A stretch of 54,269 bases of DNA from Brevinema andersonii (GTDB taxonomy: Bacteria; Spirochaetota; DYKD01): the NCBI GenBank assembly GCA_020722765.1, contig DYKD01000002.1, forward strand, positions 45,036 through 99,304, written 5' to 3'. Below, one piece after another: positions 19,135 to 27,541 of the stretch. The first letter of the stretch is position 1; each line of letters begins with the position of its first letter. Made by a program: the position numbers and the translations under genes. The notes beneath the pieces were generated by a model. That model worked only from the letters and a program-made list of their open reading frames with translations. It had not been told where the DNA came from and did no database searches.

Positions 19135-19605
19135 ATGAATGTAAAATATATCAATCCGTTTGTTGAGGCCACGCAGGAAGTACTGAAGACATTTCTGCAG
19201 TGTGAGGCCAAGCCGGAAAAGCCGCTCATTTTCAATCCTGAACAAGATACTTATGATAGGGATATATCCGCAATCATTGGTCTGGCAGGTGAAGCGATGG
19301 GGCTTGTCATAATCAGTTTTCCGAAGATCGTAGCCTTGAAACTGGTCTCTCGGATGCTGAATAAGGAAATCAAGATTATAGATTCCGACGTTGTGGATAT
19401 TGTGGGAGAGCTGGTTAATATCATAGCAGGAAATGCCAAAAAAGGACTTGAAGAATATAAGATTGCCATATCTCTCCCTTCGATCGTTGAGGGACAGCGA
19501 CATAAACTTTCAGGAATATCAGGAGTACCAATGATCAATATCCCTTTTACTACGGATTATGGAAGGATTGACTTGATTGTCTCTCTGAAAAACCTGATTA
19601 CCTGA
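19135..19605 (+). CDS. cheX: CheX-family CheY phosphatase
   Basis: A 156-residue CheX-like protein. The opening MNVKYINPFVEAT and the catalytic E-x-x-N motif in VDIVGELVNIIAGNAKKGL (Glu near 92, Asn near 95) match the CheC/CheX/FliY phosphatase group, in which Glu and Asn assist hydrolysis of CheY-phosphate. It is the last gene of the hemerythrin operon and supplies signal termination for the adjacent CheY. A candidate terminator follows. Confidence 0.88.
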   Translation: MNVKYINPFVEATQEVLKTFLQCEAKPEKPLIFNPEQDTYDRDISAIIGLAGEAMGLVIISFPKIVALKLVSRMLNKEIKIIDSDVVDIVGELVNIIAGNAKKGLEEYKIAISLPSIVEGQRHKLSGISGVPMINIPFTTDYGRIDLIVSLKNLIT

Positions 19606-19610
19606 ACATT

Positions 19611-19658
19611 AGAATTTGGGACATTTGCAGTCATACATAACAGAAATTCTTTTTTTTT
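19611..19658 (+). terminator. Candidate intrinsic terminator after cheX
   Basis: AGAATTT (19611-19617) can pair with AAATTCT (19644-19650), and nine T follow (19650-19658). The 26-nt loop and the A/T-rich stem make it weak, but it is the right position to close the operon. Confidence 0.4.
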
Positions 19659-19728
19659 CGATCTGCCTGAAAAATCATCTCAAATCACTTGTCTTGGAAA
19701 TTCTTTTCTATTACAACTCCTCTAATAT

Positions 19729-19757
19729 TTGATATTATAAGACAATGTTGATATTTT
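19729..19757 (+). promoter_or_regulatory. Predicted promoter of the ABC exporter
   Basis: TTGATA (19729-19734) and TATTTT (19752-19757) are separated by 17 nt, giving a leader of about 65 nt before the start codon. Confidence 0.35.
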
Positions 19758-19829
19758 AAAAAGGGTTACCGTGCAAGGTCTATCATGTCTTAATAATGGA
19801 TGTTTTGGTTGTAATAAAACGAGGAAAAC

Positions 19830-21629
19830 ATGAATCCAATGTCTATGCAGCGAGCAGAAATGTTTCTTGATCCAACCTATGGTCAGGCCGGTGTTTTCCG
19901 TAAAATCCTGTGGTTGTTTGGAAGTGGAGGTCCAAGGATTCTCCTTTCATTTCTCTTCTTTCTCATCAAACATACGCCTGTCTGGATAGGACCTCTTGTC
20001 ACTGCGAATATCATTGATATTGTCAGTCAACCAGGAAAATATCCTTTATCTGGAATTTGGACAAACGTGGCCATCTATTCGATTGTCATGTTACAGAATA
20101 TACCTATGCACACGCTTTATATAAGAAGTCTTAGCATGGTCATACGCAACGTCCAAGCATCTTTCAGATTAGCGTTAGTCCACCGCTTTCACCAGCTTTC
20201 CATGGGATATCATGAGGAACACAAAAGCGGAAAACTACAGACCAAGATCTTGCGTGATGCGGAAAGTATAGAATCTATGATGACGCAGGTAGCGAATCAG
20301 GGGTTCGGATCAATTATCAACATCGCTTTTGCCCTGATCATCACACTGGGCAAGGAACCCCTCATTGCCGTGTTTTATCTTTTTGCTGTACCTCTGGCAG
20401 TTATCCTCTTGAGGAGTTTCTGGGGCCGGATGAGATCGAATAATGAAGCTTACAGGAAAGAGTTGGAACAGATGAATGCCAACGTAGCCGAGATGATGGA
20501 AATGATGCCTGTTACAAGGGGGCATGGGGAAGAGGTCCGGGAAGTCAAGAAACTTGACGCGAGATTCATCGCATTGCAAAGTAAAGGCGTCGTATTGGAT
20601 ACTTTCAATGCGATTTTCGGTTCTTCTGCATTTGTTTCTTACAATATTTTCCAGTTTATCACTTTAGTCGTTTCGGCTGTAATGGCATATCATGGAAAGA
20701 TCACCATTGGAGATGTCGTGCTTTATAATTCTTTTTTCGGACTCATCATGCAATCTGTTAACAGCATCCTCTCTGTCCTGCCTGAACTGAATAAAGGAAT
20801 CGATGCCCTCTCGTCCGCAAATGAAGTTCTTGCATCACCGGAAGTGGAGCATAATGATGGAAAAGAGAAGATAAGAAGGTTTTCTGGTAATTACCATCTT
20901 GAAAATGTCTGTTTCACATATCCTAAATCGCAACTTCCAGCCATTGCTGATGTCAATCTAGAAGTCAGACAGGGTGAGGTCATAGCCTTTGTGGGTCCTT
21001 CAGGTTCCGGGAAATCGACAATGATCAATATTCTTATCGGATTTCGGCATCCTACCAGTGGAAAAATTTTGATTGATGGAAAGAACATGTCCGATGTCGA
21101 TCTGCGTACATACCGGCGGTTTCTAGGGATTGTGCCACAGAACATATTGCTTTATTCTGGATCTATCAGGGACAATATCTCTTTTGGTCATACAGGATTC
21201 AAAGAAAAAGATATCAAGAGGGCTATTGAGATTGCGAATGCCTCTGAATTTATAGAACAGCTTCCTCAGGGACTTGATACGGTATTAGGGGAACATGGAG
21301 CCAAGCTGTCAGGCGGGCAGAAACAACGTATTGCCATAGCAAGGGCCATCATCAGAGATCCCCGAGTCCTCATTTTCGATGAAGCCACATCAGCTTTAGA
21401 TCCGCTCTCAGTTGTAAAAATCAATGAGGCCTTGAGCCAGATCTCAAAGCGAAGGACTGTCTTTATTGTTTCACACAACCTGTTGACAGTCGATAAGGCC
21501 AACAGGATTATTGTCTTTAAGAACGGAAAAATCGTAGAACAGGGATCTGCCTCTTCTCTTGTAAGGAAGAGAGGGGAATTCTACAGGCTCCGGGAATTAC
21601 ATAAGAATCCTTTGAAAAAACAAGAATAA
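19830..21629 (+). CDS. ABC exporter, fused membrane and ATPase domains (MsbA/LmrA type)
   Basis: A 599-residue half-transporter that would work as a dimer in the inner membrane. A six-helix type IV exporter domain spans about 20-330. The ATPase follows, with Walker A VGPSGSGKST (near 388), Q-loop GIVPQN, signature LSGGQKQR (near 492), Walker B VLIFDEATSALD (near 514) and H-loop IVSHNL (near 547). The substrate cannot be told from sequence; lipid, peptide or drug export are the usual roles. It may be co-transcribed with the zinc-peptidase-like gene that starts 29 nt downstream. Confidence 0.9.
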   Translation: MNPMSMQRAEMFLDPTYGQAGVFRKILWLFGSGGPRILLSFLFFLIKHTPVWIGPLVTANIIDIVSQPGKYPLSGIWTNVAIYSIVMLQNIPMHTLYIRSLSMVIRNVQASFRLALVHRFHQLSMGYHEEHKSGKLQTKILRDAESIESMMTQVANQGFGSIINIAFALIITLGKEPLIAVFYLFAVPLAVILLRSFWGRMRSNNEAYRKELEQMNANVAEMMEMMPVTRGHGEEVREVKKLDARFIALQSKGVVLDTFNAIFGSSAFVSYNIFQFITLVVSAVMAYHGKITIGDVVLYNSFFGLIMQSVNSILSVLPELNKGIDALSSANEVLASPEVEHNDGKEKIRRFSGNYHLENVCFTYPKSQLPAIADVNLEVRQGEVIAFVGPSGSGKSTMINILIGFRHPTSGKILIDGKNMSDVDLRTYRRFLGIVPQNILLYSGSIRDNISFGHTGFKEKDIKRAIEIANASEFIEQLPQGLDTVLGEHGAKLSGGQKQRIAIARAIIRDPRVLIFDEATSALDPLSVVKINEALSQISKRRTVFIVSHNLLTVDKANRIIVFKNGKIVEQGSASSLVRKRGEFYRLRELHKNPLKKQE

Positions 21630-21658
21630 ACCGAAAAAATGATATATAAGGATGTCTC

Positions 21659-22471
21659 ATGAACCAAGAAAGTGTCAAACAGCTTTTGCTCAAACTGGAA
21701 AAACCAGAAAAGGACTTCGACCTTATCTTTTCCGGAAAGGAGAGTGACAAGGTCGATGGTCTGTATAAGCCTACTCTCTGCGAGATCATCATACATAACA
21801 GGAATTTTTCAGATGACAACGAACTGATTTATACAGCCATCCACGAGTTCGCCCACCATATCCATTTCTCTACAGCTGCCATTCCTGTTTCAGCGAAATC
21901 CCATACTGGCGCTTTCTGGGATATCCTGCACAAATTACTCAACGATGCAGAAAAAAAAGGGTTGTATAAGAATATCTTCAAGTCAAATCCTGAATTCATG
22001 GAACTGACAAAAAAGATAAGGGATAAATTCCTTGCAAAAAACGGGGAGCTGATGAAGGAATTCGGAGAGCAGCTGATCAAGGCTTTCCAGCTCTGTCTGA
22101 AGCATCATGTCAGTTTTGATGACTACATGGACAGGGAACTGAACCTTCACAGGAATTCCGCAAAGACACTCATGAAAATATCTTCTTTGGACATCAATCC
22201 TGCGATCGGTTTTGAGAACATGAAGATTGTCGCTTCCATCAAAGATCCGGAAAAAGTGAAAAAAGCGGAAAAAGCTTTTATGGAAGGCAAGAGTCCTGAC
22301 ATGGTGAGACAGGAATTCAAGGAATCACCCATTAAACAGACTGGAGACAAGGACCTGGACGACATACAGATCCTGTTAAATGAAAAAAAGCGGATCAAGG
22401 CCACCATCGACAGGCTGAACCAGAAACTTCTGGAGATCGACAAGCAGATTGTCAAAAAGGAAAAAGGCTGA
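21659..22471 (+). CDS. Zincin-like protein (SprT/YgjP-type HEXXH) with coiled-coil tail
   Basis: A 270-residue protein with no signal peptide. Residues 55-85 contain AIHEFAHHIH (HEXXH near 61) followed about 20 residues later by SHTGAFWDIL. This layout matches SprT/WLM/YgjP-type minigluzincins (HExxH...H...FW), so a cytoplasmic metallopeptidase is likely. The rest is charged helix, with a coiled coil at about 235-270 (NEKKRIKATIDRLNQKLLEIDKQI). No closer family is recognised. It follows the ABC exporter closely, so joint expression is possible, and it converges on the transporter gene. Confidence 0.6.
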   Translation: MNQESVKQLLLKLEKPEKDFDLIFSGKESDKVDGLYKPTLCEIIIHNRNFSDDNELIYTAIHEFAHHIHFSTAAIPVSAKSHTGAFWDILHKLLNDAEKKGLYKNIFKSNPEFMELTKKIRDKFLAKNGELMKEFGEQLIKAFQLCLKHHVSFDDYMDRELNLHRNSAKTLMKISSLDINPAIGFENMKIVASIKDPEKVKKAEKAFMEGKSPDMVRQEFKESPIKQTGDKDLDDIQILLNEKKRIKATIDRLNQKLLEIDKQIVKKEKG

Positions 22472-22478
22472 TAAAATA

Positions 22479-22498
22479 ATTTTCTGGATATAGAAAAT
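22479..22498. terminator. Candidate bidirectional hairpin between convergent genes
   Basis: ATTTTCT and AGAAAAT form a 7-bp stem with a 6-nt loop in the 53-nt gap between two convergent genes. It is A/T-rich and lacks a strong T-run, so it is only a candidate. Confidence 0.3.
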
Positions 22499-22524
22499 CA
22501 CAACAGAGAAAGAAGTCCTGAATA

Positions 22525-23388
22525 TTATTGGGCAGGTGATTTTGTAGGAGCATCCACAGGTGCATGCTTGCTTACTATCATTCCTACACAGGTAGCGATC
22601 GTAACAAATAAAATTATCTGGACTATCTGTATCGGCTGGTTGAAAATCGGGTATGTGGCAATCACTGGAAAAAGAACAATCATACCGTATTGTATAGGAC
22701 TTATCACAATGATGCTACCACGTCTGTAAGCCAGTGAGATGGCAACAAAAGAAAGGATACCGAAGAGAAGATAAAAATAGAGATAAGGTGTTTTGAGATA
22801 AGCCAACAAATCAATGCCTTGGGCAGTCATCCGTACCAGTTTCATCAGTATGGTCATATATCCTGCCATGGATCCTGCTACAAAAGCAAGAAGCACTGTC
22901 TGGATAATGGGTGTGAACTTTTCTTTCAGGAGTGGTCTGAGAATGAAATATAGGATAAAGAGAAAAAGAGGGATTGAGAAGAAAACCAAAGGCCAGAAAA
23001 GAGCCACATGACCAGTGTTTGAATCCTGCTTGCTGATAAGCCCGACTCCGATGATACAGAGTGTGATGAGGAACGAAAAAACATAATCAGATGGAAGCAA
23101 GGAATTTTTCAGGATCAGCCTGGAAAGGAATATCGTAAACACGATGTTAAGTCCTGAAACGGCTATGACAATCTGCGGTCCCAAATAACCAAAAGCCAGG
23201 AAATTGAACAAGGGTGATATATTGACAAGCATAAACCCCAGGATCCATAACAACCTGTCATTTTTAAAGGATGGGTATGAACCGGATTTCCTGCCAAGCC
23301 AGGCGATTCCTTTTTTTTGCATCACAAATCCCAGGGAAAGGAGAAAATTGCATAGAAGCGTCTGGGATAGGCCTGTCAGGAAATCCAT
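22525..23388 (-). CDS. DMT-superfamily transporter, NIPA-like
   Basis: A 287-residue membrane protein with about nine or ten hydrophobic segments. The start (NFLLSLGFVMQKKGIAWLGRK, then LWILGFMLVNISPLFNFLAFGYLGPQIVIAVSGL) resembles NIPA-type magnesium/metabolite transporters of the drug/metabolite (EamA) superfamily. The ligand is unproven. AGAGG lies 5-10 nt before the ATG at 23388. It is a single-gene unit that diverges from the GT-B glycosyltransferase gene. Confidence 0.7.
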   Translation of the reverse strand: MDFLTGLSQTLLCNFLLSLGFVMQKKGIAWLGRKSGSYPSFKNDRLLWILGFMLVNISPLFNFLAFGYLGPQIVIAVSGLNIVFTIFLSRLILKNSLLPSDYVFSFLITLCIIGVGLISKQDSNTGHVALFWPLVFFSIPLFLFILYFILRPLLKEKFTPIIQTVLLAFVAGSMAGYMTILMKLVRMTAQGIDLLAYLKTPYLYFYLLFGILSFVAISLAYRRGSIIVISPIQYGMIVLFPVIATYPIFNQPIQIVQIILFVTIATCVGMIVSKHAPVDAPTKSPAQ

Positions 23389-23491
23389 GGTTGAACCTCT
23401 TTGGCAAATTTAGAAAAGGAATAGGTAAAGATAACAAGAGGTTTTTCAAAAAGCAAGAACCAGGTATCAGCTCTCCTGCTAATAAATAAAC

Positions 23492-23520
23492 TTGACAAAC
23501 GCACTCTTTTTTTTTATCAT
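23492..23520 (+). promoter_or_regulatory. Predicted promoter of the glycosyltransferase-exchanger pair
   Basis: A consensus TTGACA (23492-23497) is followed after 17 nt by TATCAT (23515-23520). The spacer contains a run of T. Confidence 0.55.
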
Positions 23521-23576
23521 TTTAAATCATCCATTCTTTCATAGGAAATGAATCATTCTTGTTTTGGAGGTTGGAA

Positions 23577-24917
23577 ATGGCAGGAAAACCGCTTAATGCA
23601 GGGACAAAAGTCTGGCTTGTCACTGTAGACATGGGGTATGGACACCAACGCGCAGCTTATCCCTTGCATAGTCTGGCTTACAAGAAGGTTGTTGACATAA
23701 ATAATTATGAGGGTATGCCTGAATCAGACAAGAAAATCATCGAAGGTCTGGAAAAATCCTATAACGCCATTTCAAGATTCAAGAAGATCCCGTTCATTGG
23801 CGAACCGATTTATGCATTGTACGACAAGCTCCAGGAAATACGTCCTTTCGATCCTAAAAAAGACATGTCACGTCCTACGTTCCAGACATATTTCGGTTCA
23901 AAAGTGATGAAGCAAAGAGGATGGGGAAAGCATCTTATCAACAAGCTGGCAACAGAAAAACAACTTCCTTATCTGACAACATTTTTCTCTCCTGCGCACA
24001 TGGCAGACCTACACGGTTATCCGGGAGAAATCTATTGCGTTCTTTGTGACACGGATATCAGCAGGGACTGGGTCGCAGTGAAACCAAAACAGAGCAGGAT
24101 AAAATATTTCGCTCCGAACCAAAGGACAGTGCAACGGTTGCAGTGTTATGGAGTGCCCAAGGAAAGGATTTTCCTTACAGGATTTCCTATGCCGGACGAG
24201 CTTGTCGGAGGACCTGGAGCACCAACAGCACGTACTGATCTTGCAAAGAGGCTGGCAAATCTGGATCCGAAAGGAGCCTATCTCTCCAAAGAAAAAAAGA
24301 GAGTGATGACGGATTTGAAACTGAAATCCCTGCCTCAGAGTGCAGGGCATCCGCTTACTGCGATGTTTGCAGTCGGTGGCGCAGGTGCACAGGGGGAACT
24401 CGGTGTGAAAATAATGGAATCCTTTGTTGACCGTATCAAGACCGGAAAAATGCGTTTGATACTTGTGGCTGGGATACACAAAAAAGTGAATGACCTTTTT
24501 ACGAGTGAGGCAAGACGTTTAGGACTTGGCAACCAGATCGGCAAAGGCGTCATCATCATGTACCAGCCTGTCAAACAGAAATATTTTGAAGAGTTCAACA
24601 AGCTTCTGCGTGTGACTGACGTTCTATGGACAAAACCTTCAGAACTTTCTTTTTATGTAGGATTGGGTCTCCCCCTTCTGATAGCGCCGAACATCGGATC
24701 CCAGGAAAAGTTCAACCAGGCATGGCTTCTTGAAACAGGCGCTGGCGTAATCCAACCGGATGTCAAGGACTTGGCCACATGGTTTGAGAGTGAAATCGCA
24801 AAAGGAACTTTTGCAAAGGCTGCAGTCCTTGGGTATAGGAATGGATATCGCGAGGGAGCCTACAATATTGCAAAGATATTAAAAGAGAGACACGGAAAGA
24901 AAGTCCGCTCTACATAG
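23577..24917 (+). CDS. GT-B fold glycosyltransferase-like protein (MurG/MGDG-synthase type)
   Basis: A 446-residue soluble protein. The N-terminal VWLVTVDMGYGHQRAAYPL matches the GxGHxxAA loop of MGDG-synthase/MurG-like GT-B enzymes. The C-terminal half has FAVGGAGAQGELG and, near the end, the donor-site pattern TKPSELSFYVGLGLPLLIAPNIGSQE, with a conserved Pro-Ser-Glu. A lipid- or cell-wall-linked sugar transfer is likely, but donor and acceptor are unknown. I chose the ATG at 23577 because GGAGG lies 6 nt upstream; an upstream TTG would include the ribosome-binding site. The exchanger gene starts 9 nt after its stop. Confidence 0.72.
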   Translation: MAGKPLNAGTKVWLVTVDMGYGHQRAAYPLHSLAYKKVVDINNYEGMPESDKKIIEGLEKSYNAISRFKKIPFIGEPIYALYDKLQEIRPFDPKKDMSRPTFQTYFGSKVMKQRGWGKHLINKLATEKQLPYLTTFFSPAHMADLHGYPGEIYCVLCDTDISRDWVAVKPKQSRIKYFAPNQRTVQRLQCYGVPKERIFLTGFPMPDELVGGPGAPTARTDLAKRLANLDPKGAYLSKEKKRVMTDLKLKSLPQSAGHPLTAMFAVGGAGAQGELGVKIMESFVDRIKTGKMRLILVAGIHKKVNDLFTSEARRLGLGNQIGKGVIIMYQPVKQKYFEEFNKLLRVTDVLWTKPSELSFYVGLGLPLLIAPNIGSQEKFNQAWLLETGAGVIQPDVKDLATWFESEIAKGTFAKAAVLGYRNGYREGAYNIAKILKERHGKKVRST

Positions 24918-24926
24918 GATAAGAAC

Positions 24927-25940
24927 ATGTTTGGATTTTTAACACAGTTATTTGTGTATAACATCCCTTTGGCAGTCATAGGACTCTTGGGTGGGATGGC
25001 TCTCCTCTGGTTAAGTTCTGATACAGTCATCAGAGGGATCGGTCCGATTGCACGTTATTTCCATGTCCGCGAATTTGTTGTCACAATTCTTGGAGTGAGC
25101 ATCCTCTCGTCTCTTCCAGAACTCTCTGTTTCCGCTTTTGCAGCAGCTGCGGGGAAAGCGGAAATTTCTCTGGGCAATGTGATTGGTTCGAATTTTGTGA
25201 CTCTCACATTTGTGACAGCCCTCTGCGCCATGATACGTCCCATTGCCATTCATACTGAAATCAAGGAACGGGAGAGTGCCTGGATGGTGCTCTCGACTGC
25301 AGTGATTCTTCTTCTTTCCATAGACGGAAGATTGACGCGTCTTGATGGATTGATATTGGTCGTTCTCTACATTCCCTATCTTTTTGGAGTGATTCATCAG
25401 GCCCGTCTAGAATCTAAAAAAGAAAAAAAGAAAGCTGTGATGAAAAAGCAATCAATCGGTCTTCCTGTAGTATTCGTTATTCTGGGAATTTTTGGAATCC
25501 TTTTAGGTGCTGACCTGGCTTTGAAGACAGGGGAATACATAGGCACTGCAGTGGGACTTTCACCTGTAATTCTTGGCATATTATTGTTGGGTTTAGGGAC
25601 ATCCTTGCCGGAGTTGTCAGTGGCGCTCGCTGCCACATTTAAGAACAAGGCAGATGTGACAATCGGCGAGATCTACGCTTCGAATATCTTTACAGCACTT
25701 TTCGTATTAGGGATTTGCGCAGTCATTTCTCCCATGACTTTGTTTCCTGATCCTGCACGTCCAACAATGCTGGTCATGCACGATATTCCCATGCTGATCC
25801 TGGCAGGAGTTGTGATTCAGATTTTTGTGACAACAGGAAGCAAACTGGTCAGGCTTGAAGCCGCTTTCATAGTGATACTGTATCTCTATTTCGTGTTATC
25901 TCATTTCTTTCCTATAAACATTTTCTACAGAGCGTTCTAA
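24927..25940 (+). CDS. CaCA-family cation (Na+/Ca2+-type) exchanger
   Basis: A 337-residue inner-membrane protein with about ten helices. It shows the two alpha-repeats typical of the Ca2+:cation antiporter family: SILSSLPELSVSAFAAAAG with GNVIGSNFVT (N-terminal half) and LLLGLGTSLPELSVALAAT with GEIYASNIFTALF (C-terminal half). The acidic residues in the repeats form the ion-binding site in known members. It is co-directional and 9 nt downstream of the glycosyltransferase. Its 3' end abuts the duplicated fragment left by the restriction-modification insertion. Confidence 0.88.
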   Translation: MFGFLTQLFVYNIPLAVIGLLGGMALLWLSSDTVIRGIGPIARYFHVREFVVTILGVSILSSLPELSVSAFAAAAGKAEISLGNVIGSNFVTLTFVTALCAMIRPIAIHTEIKERESAWMVLSTAVILLLSIDGRLTRLDGLILVVLYIPYLFGVIHQARLESKKEKKKAVMKKQSIGLPVVFVILGIFGILLGADLALKTGEYIGTAVGLSPVILGILLLGLGTSLPELSVALAATFKNKADVTIGEIYASNIFTALFVLGICAVISPMTLFPDPARPTMLVMHDIPMLILAGVVIQIFVTTGSKLVRLEAAFIVILYLYFVLSHFFPINIFYRAF

Positions 25941-25956
25941 AGAGATGAAGACCGTC

Positions 25957-26031
25957 TTATAATTCAAAACCGACATTCAGTCCCCAGGATCGTTGGCGTT
26001 CTTGCCAGTCCTGGCCGCTGCCGTATTCATA
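25957..26031. repeat. Left copy of the 75-bp direct repeat bounding the RM island
   Basis: Bases 25965-26031 are identical over 67 bp to 28942-29008. Similarity extends nine bases further left, with three T/C differences, through a shared stop codon (25957 against 28934). Read on the minus strand it is a severed 3' end of the neighbouring beta-barrel-like gene, ending ...NVGFEL. No intact gene precedes it. It contains CCAGG (25984) and CCTGG (26010). Confidence 0.95.
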
Positions 26032-26155
26032 CAATAGGAATTGCTTTTCCCGAACCAACTAAAAAATGGGCCAAAATTCCGCAGTCGATTACCCGTTTTG
26101 TCTTTTGAACATTAGAAAAAGCTCCTCTAAGATCCATTATGTTGCACATGACCAC

Positions 26156-26184
26156 AATATATCTCAAATCTGTGCCCTTGTCAA
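26156..26184 (-). promoter_or_regulatory. Orphan consensus promoter inside the RM island
   Basis: On the minus strand a perfect TTGACA (26184-26179) and TATATT (26161-26156) are separated by 17 nt. About 40 nt downstream AGAGGAG precedes an ATG that opens only a seven-residue frame (MFKRQNG), so the promoter now drives nothing recognisable except the severed gene end. Confidence 0.45.
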
Positions 26185-26301
26185 GCTGCGTTCGACATTT
26201 TTTATCTGATTGAAATCGTCTGGCAATTTTTCCGGTTTTGTATTCTTTGAGCGAATTCCTGACATAATCCAGCTTCGTTTCTTTTTACTTACAGTATCCA
26301 A
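26164..26301 (-). pseudogene. vsr: Remnant of a vsr mismatch endonuclease gene
   Basis: A 45-codon minus-strand frame begins at a TTG and reads MDTVSKKKRSWIMSGIRS followed by KNTKPE, the conserved N-terminus of Vsr very-short-patch-repair endonucleases (RS..MS.IR.KNTKPE). It then stops after KNVERSLTRAQI. The catalytic core with the GCFWH motif is absent. Vsr repairs T:G mismatches made by deamination at Dcm sites and is often encoded next to dcm. Here it follows the EcoRII-like gene by 25 nt, so the island once carried dcm-endonuclease-vsr. KNVER also resembles a downstream Vsr segment, which would suggest an internal deletion, but that is tentative. Confidence 0.6.
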
Positions 26302-26326
26302 ATTAAGAATTCCATCCAGATATTAT

Positions 26327-27541
26327 TTATTTTTGCTTGGATTTTATAATTTCAATAAATGATTTTATTGTAAGTACAAGATCATGTTGATCCTTTGAAT
26401 AAGTCTCATGAATTTTTTCAGGAATAACAAGAATAATAGAATTTGACTTCATCTCATCAGTCTGATTTTTACTTATGGCTGGCTCAAGAGTTGCAAGATG
26501 CTTTACAGGAATTCTCTGCGCTTCTACGAGTATTTGGCGCCACCGATCCTTGCATGTTGTCTTGACTCCGAGCATGGCAAGTTGCATTTCATTAAATGCA
26601 GGGTCGTGATATTCCTTGGAGCCTGGAAATATAAAATCAGGTCTGGAATGGCCCTCTGTTATTTTATTTCGGTCATATCTGATATTGTTCATTTTAAAAA
26701 GAGTTTCCAGATGGTTCTCAAAGGCAAATCCAGCTCTTGATTTCCTCCGATTTTGAACACTGAGAGAATATCCAATAAAATCATCAACAGAGTCAAATCC
26801 GCTTTCGAGTTTTTTTTGTATAATTTTTTTCTCAAGAAATCTAAAAAGAAGTTCTTCATTCTCCAAAAGTGTCATGAGAGCAATATCAGGTTCATGAATT
26901 GGGTCTATACAAGAACTGAAAGCATGTAAAACGGCATCTGAAACCATATGTGTAGATGGCATGTTTCTCATAAAGTCATCAAGTGTTTGATCAGGAAGCC
27001 AGGATATTTTTTCTGAAAAATCAAGTTTTATATTAAGAGAATCCAGGATAGTTCTGGATGCAAAATCAAGTGCAGACAATTTTGCCGTTTCAAAATCGGC
27101 TACATGGAATTGGTCAAACTGCTCATGTCCAAACCTGAAAAGCCAGATCAGCTGTTTTTCTGAAGTTGAACCATTCTCAGCAACAATTACAAGTACCTTT
27201 TTCCCTTTCGCAAATTTTACAACAATCAAAAGATCATTCTCGTGAGCATTCCTGATTGCATCATTTGAGGTAAAGTAAAACCGGAATTCCGATCTTGTGG
27301 GGTGATTTTCACGAGCGTCATACCATGTAAGTTTTCCGGAAGCTTTTACTGTGTCATCCTCATTCTTTCCCAGATATATGAAATCCGCCTTAAAAGTAGC
27401 CTTTTTCACTCCTAAGAGTTTTTTTAACTGTGTTACTCCATTAAATTCATGCTGGTTTGATATACCAGGATCAGTTTCAACACTTGAAAGTCGTTTTACA
27501 CCAGCACCTGAAAAAAGGCTGTTCAGTCGGATTTCAGGCAT
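26327..27541 (-). CDS. EcoRII-like type II restriction endonuclease
   Basis: A 404-residue protein, the same length that I recall for R.EcoRII. The N-terminal half corresponds to the effector-binding domain of EcoRII. The C-terminal half carries the catalytic signature: [15 protein letters not shown] (Glu 275), RPDFIFPG (Asp 302) and [15 protein letters not shown] (Lys 327). EcoRII cuts before CCWGG and needs an extra site copy as effector; CCWGG specificity here is inferred from this match and the Dcm-like partner. Its start overlaps the methylase stop by 8 bp. Catalytic residues appear intact. Confidence 0.88.
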   Translation of the reverse strand: MPEIRLNSLFSGAGVKRLSSVETDPGISNQHEFNGVTQLKKLLGVKKATFKADFIYLGKNEDDTVKASGKLTWYDARENHPTRSEFRFYFTSNDAIRNAHENDLLIVVKFAKGKKVLVIVAENGSTSEKQLIWLFRFGHEQFDQFHVADFETAKLSALDFASRTILDSLNIKLDFSEKISWLPDQTLDDFMRNMPSTHMVSDAVLHAFSSCIDPIHEPDIALMTLLENEELLFRFLEKKIIQKKLESGFDSVDDFIGYSLSVQNRRKSRAGFAFENHLETLFKMNNIRYDRNKITEGHSRPDFIFPGSKEYHDPAFNEMQLAMLGVKTTCKDRWRQILVEAQRIPVKHLATLEPAISKNQTDEMKSNSIILVIPEKIHETYSKDQHDLVLTIKSFIEIIKSKQK

